The notes beneath the pieces were generated by a model. It saw nothing but the letters and a program-made list of their open reading frames with translations, was not told the origin of the DNA and ran no database searches. The translations under genes were made by a program, and so were the position numbers. This document shows, piece by piece, positions 9,615 to 16,804 of a stretch of 16,804 nucleotides of DNA. How positions within the stretch are numbered: position 1 is the first letter of the stretch; each line of letters begins with the position of its first letter. Source of the DNA: Phoronis ovalis (lineage: Eukaryota > Phoronida > Phoronidae); assembly GCA_028565635.1 (NCBI GenBank), contig JAOXYB010022781.1, forward strand, positions 1-16,804, given 5' to 3'.

Positions 9615-9638
9615 ATGGTGCTGTTGGAAAATGATACT
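9615..9638 (+). CDS. SRP14: SRP14 exon 1 (start codon)
   Basis: Encodes MVLLENDT, matching the almost invariant N-terminus MVLLE of animal SRP14. The exon ends in phase 0 at a consensus GTGAGT donor. The ATG lies nine bases after the TTCCGG motif, so the 5' UTR is probably very short. Confidence 0.94.
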
Positions 9639-12600
9639 GTGAGTTGGCAATCTTGTAAATACTATTGTATGATTAACTGGAATTATTTGCAAATTTTGGT
9701 TAGTTAGCATGAAATTTTATTAATCACAGAATAACTTTGTATTTCAGTTTTTGAGCGAACTGACAAGGCTTTTCCAGAAATCAAAGACAGCTGGATCGCT
9801 GACATTAACTATGAAAAGATGTGAGTGGTGAACTGTATTGTACATATGGTATATATTATATATCATATTCGCGCCCGCGTGCGTGTGTGCATTAAGTAAT
9901 AGTTAGGTCCATTATGAATGGCCCCTTGAGTTACTAGTACAGACTCAATCATAAAAAAGTAAGACATCTGTTACATACACATAATTATTGTGGCTTGTCC
10001 TCTGTCTCTATTATTAAGCTAAGAGTCCAAGATGTCTGCCCAAAACCTGAACAATTTTAGAGATTCTCTAGCCATTGTACAGATCCCTTGTGCATCCATT
10101 TGGCAAATGATTTCCTGGAGTGCAACATACCGCTAGAAGCCTGATACATTACACTTTCTATCAATACCAGCAACTAGATAATCCAGGCACTGGTTTGTGA
10201 AAAATCATCCCTTGAACACAATTTATCAAGCCAAAAAAATTAATTAGGTTACTAACCAGAATCAAAATTAACACGATTTTATCTGTCTTGCTAAATGAAA
10301 GTCAAATTAAAAGCAGAGGACAAGAATTAGACTATAAATATAATCCTACAGCACTATGTTGATTTTGATTTTGCTTGAAATCAAGAAGCCAGGTTGCACA
10401 TCTGTGTACAATTCCTTAAACTTTTTCATAGATGATGGCCGTACCAAACCAAATCCAAGCTCAGTAAAACCAACCAAATCTCATTCAAGTCATCACCATG
10501 GACACGATAATGCTGAATATAAGTGCTTAATACGGGCGCAGCTGGGCAATAAGAAAATATCTACAGTTGTAAGTACACATATTACAATAATTAGCGCATT
10601 CAAATACAATTGGGATGTTGTTTATTATCAATTGATTCCAAATGCCGAAAATATCCAAATGTTTCCCTCTTTCTCAACAGTATGACCAAAGCAAAATTAG
10701 AATAAGCTACTCCTGTTGCTGGCTAATAAATTAAGGTGGCGAGTCTCGTTAATACGCCATATTTTATATTGAATTTTTTTTCATTGTGTTTAGATTAAAT
10801 TTCTGAAAAAAAATTGATACTTCTTACTGACTCCTTATAAAAAATTGCTTTTTTGAATAGTGCCACAGATCACGGCTAGTCGTAAAACCAAGTGACCGCT
10901 AAACCCCTCCTACTGAATATACGTTCTGTGACATCGACCAACTTTGCAGAACAAATTTAAGACAGGCTTGTGTCCTAGACAGGTTCTATTTTCAGAAGCA
11001 ATTGAAATATCAGATGTGATTTCAAGAAAAGGTGTTAAAGTGATATGCTTTGAAAGTTAAAAATGTAGGTTTTACTATAAATTTCGGTACTATGGCAACA
11101 AATTGGATCGAAATGTATCTGGATTGAAAGGAAATAAAAAGGCAGAAAAGAAAATGTATGTATTGTAATACTATTATTCAACATCTTCGAAGATACAAAG
11201 TTAACTAAGAAATAAATGAGTCTCGCCCCCTTAAATGTCAATCTTGTAGCAGGTGTCCGAAAACACATGTCTAGAACAACTTCAGCTTTGTAGAACAAGT
11301 GCCAGGTGACGATAACAATCTTATTTATCTTTATTGCAAAGAGCAGGAAGTATTTCTAGTATATTTAATTTCCACAAAGGTCATTTTTATAACATTACCT
11401 TTATTAGCACTTGTGAGGTACAAATAAAGAAAAGCGTGGCTGTCAGCAGATTGTTTCAAGAGTGTTACAAAGGCTTTTGCAATAAGACAGTGAGAGAAAC
11501 AAGCCTTAACCCCAGATATACACAAGTGATTATTGTGCATATTTTAAAATGTTCCTGTTGGACCTCGCTGTTTTATAAAATGTTTGGATTAATAACACCT
11601 CTTTGAAAGTAAAATATATTTTTAAAATAGCAATGAGTGTTGCTATTGACATAGTTGTTTCGACTGTCGTTGGATAATGGTTTGTACAAATCTTTATTTT
11701 TAAAGGTAGTTGCACAACTACTGTCACTACAGAATTCAGATATTCAAAGAGATCTTTTTTTATAACATTATATTACGTAAATCACACCTTCGTAAACAGT
11801 CACTAATTGTATTTAAAAAGAGGCAAATTATGTTACTATTCAGATATTCATGGTACGTAAATCACAACCTAGTGTGCGTAATAAATTTCTAAAGTTAGCA
11901 AATCCTGTTCTTAGGCCACTCTTCAATTACGTCGTCTTTGTTTCGTATAGATCAGACAAATCGCACCTTTCTTTAAAAATATATAGAAATCAAATACAAC
12001 TTCCTCTTATTCATATTCAAGTTCTCTATCAGATACCTACATATTTAACATATCACCTTTTAATCAGTTTTCATGTTGTTTGCAATCATGTTTTTTTTTC
12101 TTATTTGCCAAAAAGCTGAGCAAATTCTGCTGTACACCAAGAAGGAAGCTAAAGTTGTTACTGTATTAGTGGAGTCATGCCTGGAACTAATTAAGGATAC
12201 GATGAACAGTTTTTTGCATCTGTGCGATAAAATTACAAAAACATGATCATTAAACTGACACAGACTTGATGAGAAAACAAGTGGCTTAATTTCATCTTTT
12301 GATCAATAATCACTCATTCTTTAATTTCATCACTACATCACATGTACTAAGTAACTCACACTACCAGGTTTTATATAAAAAAAAAATTAAGTACTTTTCT
12401 GGTTTGCGAATTGTCCCAGGTGTTCAATGATGTAGAGATAAAAGGTCATGAAATAGAACATTGATGAAGTATTAAATATTGGTTAGTTTTAACATAATAT
12501 TGCTCTCAGTTTTTAATATATTTTTCATTAAATTAATTCACCAATGTTACCTTCAGTGGGGTTGTGGAAGTTGGAGACTAAAAAGGCACAAGATGTTACT

Positions 12601-14879
12601 TGCACGAGTCATAATAATAATATAACCCAAAATATAATTTTAAAATAATTTATTGACCTCAATTTCCAATTCAGAAAGTGTCCAATTTATTTTTAAAATG
12701 CAAAAATGTGCACACACACAGAATTTGTTTTAATTAGAAACACTATATCCACGCATCACACTTTCCACAGGACTGAAAGGCCTCTTGGAAATACATTGTT
12801 CTCATGAATGGTTGTTCCAAACTTCTCCGGATACAACTTAAGTTATGTAGGAGGACTTAACAATGCACTGTTGCATCCTCAGTGTAAACAATACTTCTTA
12901 TGAAAAAAACATAATTATCGTTTGTAAGACACATATTGTTCCCACAAAGTACTACTTATAATCTTATATATATTTTATGCCTCCAACATGTAACGATAAC
13001 ATATTAATAATTCATACATGATTCTTGCACTATGTGTTTATACACACATGCCCTGAACAACTGATTGGGGAGCAGGGTTTGATTATTTGGATCCCTTTTG
13101 ATGTCAAAGTTTCAAAACAGTCTTCTAGTCAAGTGCAAAAAAGACCTATGCATATTTACAATTAGTGTGTACATACTTGCCTGACTCAAGGTGTGGTCTC
13201 TGATTATACTAATTAATTCTTCCTGTCATTTTAATAATGGTTTAAGTATCTTTTACACCAAACAGTTAATAAATAGCAATGGGAGTAATGCTTATATTTT
13301 CATTAATAAAAGCAACGTTCTTTATATACAGACCAGTATTCTTGCAAAACCATCCTATTTGGAACTGCAACAGATTTCATAAAGATTCAACTGCAAAGTT
13401 TTGAGCTCTATAAAAAAATCTGATCCAAGCATTCCCCATTCCAATGAAGTTTTTAAGAGATTTTCCATTCGGGGAATTCCTGACCTGCCTTTGTGGTGGC
13501 TCTTTTACTGCACGCATCTTTAGCTAGCTCGTGACTGATATTTATACGCGGTAACCTATTCTCTCAATTAAACCGTTTTCAATTTAACCCTTTATAAGAG
13601 TTAGTCATTTTTAAGGATCAAACTTTATCTTGCTTGCTTTTTAATTTCAGATACCACAGAAAGATGTAAACAAATTTCAAATGGTGAGTATTTCTGTGTT
13701 TAGTCAAGAGCTCGAATCATAGCAATGGCAGAGCGGCAAAATATGAATTCTGTCCACATGTACACCTCAGTTTTTATAAGGAGCAAAGCATTCTGTAGCC
13801 TAGCATCTCATGGAATTCCGCAGCTTGCCATTGCAGTTTTAATTCACTGCTTTATGCATACATATACTTCTTCTGAGTAAATGTAGGTGTTTTTGTGTGT
13901 ATGTAAAAAGAAATCTAAAAAGGCATGCAGAAAATATTAGACAAGTTTTCTTTGAAGACATAAGAAACAGACTTTAATATAAGAAAGTTTACATGTTGTA
14001 TAAAGTCCTTGGTCATATCTATTTATTTTATGCCGTTTTGCATAGTGAATTGGGCATATAGTACCCCTGTATGCATCATTGTCTCCAAGTGTTTTACAAT
14101 AGCAGCTTCATGATCAATACAGAGTAAGTACAGGTTAAAGTACAGGTTAGGTGTAATTTTGACTAGATTTTTTTTACAATATGGCCAACTGGCAGAATCT
14201 TTGACATTTTTTATGCATAACTTTTTTTTTCTTGCAATGACTGCTTTAATTTCTATTCGATCAGCTTCATATTTGGTACAGGTCAAAGTACAGATTCACA
14301 GAGGTGGATTCATAAAAGCCATAGATTGGTGAGAGTACGCAGGATTTTAGAATTACATTGAAAAGTGGGTCAAATGCTGATCCGAATCTTTGATATTCAT
14401 TGTATCCGGCATTTTGGTTTACGTATGTAACAATTGAGGGAACTACTTCAAAAATTGCACTACCCAGCTGTAAATCAGCGCTACAAACCACATACCAGCT
14501 GATTCTGACGTGATTCTAGGGATTTGATGGATTTGATGACTTTGCAAAGGCAGTCAACTATAGAACAAAAAGTTACTATCACAGTTTTAGAAACAAAGAT
14601 TGCAGCATTATCGTGACATTGCCTCTGGTATAGATGAAGATATCATAATAATGTCAAAGCTTCCTTTGTGACCTTGTAACTTTTTATTCCTTAGTTCAAT
14701 AAAACATGTTTTATTTGAATTTATTCAAAGACATGAATAAATATTCGCAGGCTTATATTTACTGTTTAATACAAATTGGTTTTTATTGTTTTCAGGCTTA
14801 TGCAAACTTACTCAAAGCCAACATGGATGGACTAAAAAAGAAAGCTAAGAGCAAAACAAAATCAAAGGCTATGCAGTGA
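9615..14879 (+). CDS. SRP14: Signal recognition particle 14 kDa protein (SRP14), complete, five exons
   Basis: SRP14 forms a heterodimer with SRP9 on the Alu domain of SRP RNA and is needed for the translation pause while the ribosome docks at the ER. Coding exons are 9615-9638, 9748-9820, 10432-10568, 13651-13683 and 14796-14879. They total 351 nt, giving 116 residues plus TGA with phases consistent throughout. Diagnostic segments are the N-terminus MVLLEND, FLSELTRLFQKSKTAGSLTL (9-28), YDGRTKP (33-39), YKCLIRA (62-68), KKISTV (73-78), VNKFQMAYANLLKANMDGLK (84-103), and a lysine-rich tail. The length resembles mouse SRP14 (110 residues); the Ala/Thr-rich extension of primates is absent. The loop after YDGRTKP is histidine- and serine-rich (SHSSHHHGHD, 49-58), unlike the vertebrate loop. 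Confidence 0.96.
9748..9820 (+). CDS. SRP14: SRP14 exon 2
   Basis: Encodes FLSELTRLFQKSKTAGSLTL and TMKR plus one base of Tyr33, covering the first helix and strand of the SRP9/14 fold. The acceptor is TATTTCAG and the donor GTGAGT. The upstream intron is only 109 bases long. Confidence 0.95.
9821..10431 (+). other. SRP14 intron 2
   Basis: 611 bases of AT-rich sequence with a short GC/GT-alternating patch around 9868-9890. No gene, RNA or repeat could be supported. Confidence 0.6.
10432..10568 (+). CDS. SRP14: SRP14 exon 3
   Basis: Encodes Tyr33 through Val78: DGRTKP, then a Ser/His-rich loop, then AEYKCLIRAQLGNKKISTV. The acceptor is TTTTTCATAG and the donor the consensus GTAAGT. The two bases AT complete the split tyrosine codon. 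Confidence 0.95.
10731..11234. mobile_element. TTAA-flanked miniature inverted-repeat transposon (496 bp)
   Basis: A TTAA at 10731-10734 and another at 11231-11234 look like a target-site duplication. Directly inside them are inverted ends: GGTGGCGAGTCTC (10735-10747) and, on the opposite strand, GGGGGCGAGACTC (from 11230 back to 11218), matching at 11 of 13 positions. The body has no transposase-like frame. TTAA duplication is typical of piggyBac-type elements, although the ends do not begin with the usual CCY of that superfamily. It sits in SRP14 intron 3, just after exon 3. Confidence 0.6.
11235..13650 (+). other. SRP14 intron 3, portion after the miniature transposon
   Basis: About 2.4 kb without a supportable gene. 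Several overlapping frames of 60-90 codons at 11331-12119 occur on both strands, lack conserved motifs and look like chance. Some TGATGA words resemble snoRNA C boxes (near 12265 and 12463), but no D box follows at a suitable distance. Confidence 0.55.
11734..11870. repeat. Imperfect local duplication in SRP14 intron 3
   Basis: ATTCAGATATTCA occurs at 11734-11746 and 11838-11850. The following block TACGTAAATCACA occurs at 11774-11786 and 11854-11866. The order is kept but the spacer shortens from 27 to 3 bases, as expected for an old direct duplication with a deletion in one copy. Confidence 0.5.
13651..13683 (+). CDS. SRP14: SRP14 exon 4 (33 nt)
   Basis: This 11-codon exon encodes IPQKDVNKFQM, matching SSKEVNKFQM in human. 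It has a strong acceptor (TTTTTAATTTCAG) and a GTGAGT donor, in phase 0 at both ends. It is isolated by introns of 3.1 kb and 1.1 kb. Confidence 0.93.
13684..14795 (+). other. SRP14 intron 4
   Basis: 1.1 kb without a supportable gene. The region 14100-14510 has partly repeated words: AAAGTACAG at 14137 and 14285, and GAATCTTTGA near 14194 and 14385. It also has two consecutive minus-strand frames (14023-14286, 14267-14491) of unknown origin. It may be a worn transposon, but I cannot identify one. Confidence 0.5.
14796..14879 (+). CDS. SRP14: SRP14 exon 5 (stop codon)
   Basis: Encodes AYANLLKANMDGLKKKAKSK and TKSKAMQ before TGA. The AYxNLLxANMDGLKK block is the most diagnostic part of the family. 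The basic tail that follows fits the family's RNA-binding C-terminus. The acceptor is TTGTTTTCAG. Confidence 0.95.
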   Translation, partial: AYANLLKANMDGLKKKAKSKTKSKAMQ

Positions 14880-14903
14880 TAGGTAACAAATCATAGGAAG
14901 TAA

Positions 14904-15275
14904 CACTTCCTTTGTGGGAGGTTTTCCTGTGTGGACATTTATACAGTATTGACGTTGGAATCATATGAAAAGAGTTCAGATTTATTAAAAAAATTATCGA
15001 AAGGAGTTCTGGAGCATCTCAGAATCAGTTGGCAGGAGGATGTGAATGAATTGAATATACAAAATTTTGAGATATCCTGTAGAAGGATTTCAGTAAGGTA
15101 CAATGAATGTAAAACTGGGTATGAAACATTCAAAAATACTTTATTTTGTTTTGATGAAACTTTGAATGAACGACCTCAGTTTTGCGACTTGTCATCAACA
15201 GATCAGTTTCATGTTTTTTTTAATGTACAGGTGATACTATTATTTTACCACAATAAATATGTTTTCAGTAAGTGA
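14904..15275 (+). CDS. Unassigned open reading frame, possible exon or 3' UTR
   Basis: This frame is open for 124 codons from the TAA at 14901, the longest open stretch in the window, in very AT-rich DNA. No ATG lies early in it; translation from the GTG at 14931 gives 114 residues. The composition is protein-like (LTLESYEKSSDLLKKLSKG, HLRISWQEDVNELN, SCRRISVRYNECKTGYETF). Possible splice sites frame 14946-15230: an upstream TTTATACAG acceptor and a CAG|GTGATA donor. I recognise no family. It follows the SRP14 stop by 25 bases on the same strand, so it may be a chance frame in the SRP14 3' UTR, a terminal exon of another gene, or a decayed insertion. Confidence 0.3.
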   Translation, partial: HFLCGRFSCVDIYTVLTLESYEKSSDLLKKLSKGVLEHLRISWQEDVNELNIQNFEISCRRISVRYNECKTGYETFKNTLFCFDETLNERPQFCDLSSTDQFHVFFNVQVILLFYHNKYVFSK

Positions 15276-15283
15276 ATAATAAA
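15252..15283 (+). terminator. Candidate polyadenylation signals downstream of SRP14
   Basis: AATAAA occurs at 15252-15257 and again at 15278-15283, about 375-400 bases after the SRP14 stop, and a third lies at 15492-15497. If the first pair ends the SRP14 transcript, the open reading frame at 14904-15275 is 3' UTR. No AATAAA lies nearer the stop codon. Which signal is used cannot be decided from sequence alone. Confidence 0.4.
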
Positions 15284-15525
15284 TAATGTATGTAGGTGTT
15301 CACTCTATATTTATGTATTTTACCCCAACAATTAACTACCTATAATTTTTTCAATCATCCAGTTTTGTAATGTTGATATGATACAGATATTTTGATTTTG
15401 TTATTCGAATTTTCTACATAAAAATAGAAAGTTGAAACCGCTAATGTCAATTTAACAAGGTTAGAATGTTATTGTTTAAATTTAAAAGGTTAATAAATTT
15501 AGCAATTTATTATTAGTGATAAGCT

Positions 15526-15750
15526 ATGACTCAGGCTCAGAAAATGTTTTCTACTATCCGCTTGATCATCAAGTCTCGTAATGTGGTGCTTATGGTTTTT
15601 TCTACTGTTATGATACCTGATTGGGCACTGATCACGGAGGAGGCAAACAATAAAAAAGTGATCTTTGATGCCGTACATCCAGAAGCTGATCTGAGAATAT
15701 TATCTCGTCCCAATGTCAGTTCCTGTCGTTATATGAGTGCAAAAATATAA
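15526..15750 (+). CDS. Unassigned 74-codon open reading frame
   Basis: An ATG-started frame of 74 codons ending in TAA. Its codon mixture is noticeably less AT-biased than the flanking DNA, with GTG, CTG, ATC and GCC codons in series. It reads MTQAQKMFSTIRLIIKSRN, then a hydrophobic VVLMVFSTVMIPDWALI stretch, then VIFDAVHPEADLRILSRP. No family was recognised. A CTCAG acceptor-like site at 15531-15534 would join in phase 0 to the candidate donor at 15230, but its pyrimidine tract is poor and no good donor follows. It may be a retrocopy or pseudogene remnant. Confidence 0.3.
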   Translation: MTQAQKMFSTIRLIIKSRNVVLMVFSTVMIPDWALITEEANNKKVIFDAVHPEADLRILSRPNVSSCRYMSAKI

Positions 15751-15965
15751 TAACAATGTATATAATAATTAAACAGTGCAAGCTGTTGTACTAGACAATA
15801 TTTTCGTGCAAAATTATCATGATTCATCACTAAAAACATGTCCCAATAATTTGGGGTCATGTATACAATTACGTAACTATATTTAATACATATTTAAAAG
15901 CTTGTACAATTATGTCTGAATTTTTGATAATTAATGTAAATTGTAAATTTATTACCTTTCCATGA

Positions 15966-16148
15966 TCAGAGGGTGGATATATCCTGTGGAACTTGTATGA
16001 GATATGTGCTGGTGACTATAGAAACATGAAAATTATTCAAGGATTAAATGTACCTTTAATTTCGGTATTTACTACCCCGACATGCAAACAAATAAGCAAA
16101 AAAAATAATGAATTATTAGATAAACTTTATAACCAGATTTTTCTATGA
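15966..16148 (+). CDS. Unassigned terminal-exon-like open reading frame
   Basis: This frame is open from the TGA at 15963 to a TGA at 16146-16148 and has no early ATG. It encodes a 60-residue protein-like segment, SEGGYILWNLYEICAGDY followed by RNMKIIQGLNVPLISVFTTP and a lysine/asparagine-rich end. A plausible acceptor (ACCTTTCCATGATCAG) ends at 15969, as if this were a last coding exon. I recognise no family. It lies on the same strand as the two other unassigned frames upstream, but phases and donors do not join them cleanly. Confidence 0.25.
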   Translation, partial: SEGGYILWNLYEICAGDYRNMKIIQGLNVPLISVFTTPTCKQISKKNNELLDKLYNQIFL

Positions 16149-16729
16149 ATTGATTTATGAACCAAAATCAGTTTGTACCCCTTGGATTTATTTTTATCGA
16201 CAGGCCAAACGTATTCAATCCTCCGAGCGGAAAATTTCAGTACTACAATGAAGTGTTTTCGTGCAATCATTATTGGAAATGGATGGTTTCTCATGGCGAA
16301 ATTGTGTCTGAAGTAAATCAATACAGATAGAAATGATACTCACATAAAATCTAAGATTACAACAACATGCCATCATATAAATAATTAATAGTTATCTTGT
16401 CACAAGCAATTGTTGATTCCCAATCTTTTGTTTTGAAAGAAAGGTACGTCATTGAAGCAATATTGCATGGCGCTTGGTTTTGGTGTTTTGTCGAGTGATG
16501 CTGTAAATAGTAGCATATACAGGATGGCTCGATAAAACGTGAACGATTCAAATTTAGTGTTGACATAATATGTTGTTAATACAATATATAAAAGTTTTTG
16601 CTGTGATATTCTAAATTTAATTTAACATTTTGCATTGATTTGCTTATTTGGGTATATTTTGATTTACTTTCATTATTAAGTATATTTTCTGTTTTTGTTA
16701 CCTGGATAAAACACAAAACTATTTTGCTA
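16149..16729. other. AT-rich right-end region
   Basis: No supportable gene. The sequence TACAGGATGGCTC at 16518-16530, followed by AT-rich DNA, resembles terminal words seen in some DNA transposons. No matching opposite end lies within the window. Confidence 0.5.
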
Positions 16730-16804
16730 TGGGGACGTCCATTAATTATGTCAACAATTTTTAGGCAATTTTTTACCCCCCCTTGTCAACAACTGTCAAA
16801 CTTT
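16730..16804 (+). repeat. Edge of a poly-C repeat with a translatable motif
   Basis: The last 75 bases are open in one frame and begin WGRPLIMSTIFRQFFTPP, with a run of seven cytosines at 16776-16782. From memory, a similar GRPLI-to-TPP module recurs at high copy in several invertebrate genomes. This is probably the start of an interspersed repeat cut by the window edge. Confidence 0.45.

Noticed and set aside
11035-12119. Several overlapping 60-90 codon frames on both strands of SRP14 intron 3
   Set aside because: They overlap one another and the miniature transposon, show AT-driven composition, and contain no conserved motif.
12260-12540. snoRNA C-box-like TGATGA words in SRP14 intron 3
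   Set aside because: No CTGA D box with terminal stem occurs 60-100 bases downstream.
1-16804. CRISPR array, operon, phage or bacterial mobile island
   Set aside because: No regularly spaced identical repeats and no intact prokaryotic-style genes; the GT-AG introns show that this is eukaryotic DNA.

Overview
This window reads as nuclear DNA from an invertebrate animal. It is AT-rich, its genes are split by GT-AG introns, and both recognisable proteins are close to their vertebrate counterparts. It also carries a decayed LINE, a TTAA-flanked miniature transposon and poly-C repeat debris. The phylum cannot be fixed from the sequence; a marine invertebrate such as a mollusc, brachiopod, cnidarian or hemichordate is my guess. 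Nothing looks bacterial or viral.

Layout: 1-2650 is intergenic, with a C-tract repeat near the left edge, a (GT)8 microsatellite and a long, nearly perfect hairpin at 1551-1627. Positions 2750-9419 on the minus strand hold a complete nine-exon gene for SAE1 (AOS1), the smaller subunit of the SUMO E1 enzyme; its joined exons give 344 residues with every reading phase consistent. Its fifth intron contains a frameshifted 3' fragment of a non-LTR retrotransposon (about 5943-6783) in antisense orientation. Positions 9420-9614 are a short shared promoter. Positions 9615-14879 on the plus strand hold a complete five-exon gene for SRP14, the 14 kDa protein of the signal recognition particle (116 residues). 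Its 3.1 kb third intron contains a 496 bp TTAA-flanked miniature transposon.

The right end (14.9-16.8 kb) is the least understood part. It has three separate protein-like open stretches on the plus strand (14904-15275, 15526-15750, 15966-16148) that I cannot assign to any family, then AT-rich sequence and, at the very edge, a poly-C repeat with a short translatable motif.

The two recognised genes are housekeeping genes that diverge from one 195 bp interval, so they probably share promoter elements. Their biochemistry is unrelated: SUMO activation in the nucleus versus the Alu domain of the SRP in the cytoplasm. I found no convincing new biological system. The best leads are the microRNA-like hairpin and the unassigned coding-like segments downstream of SRP14.
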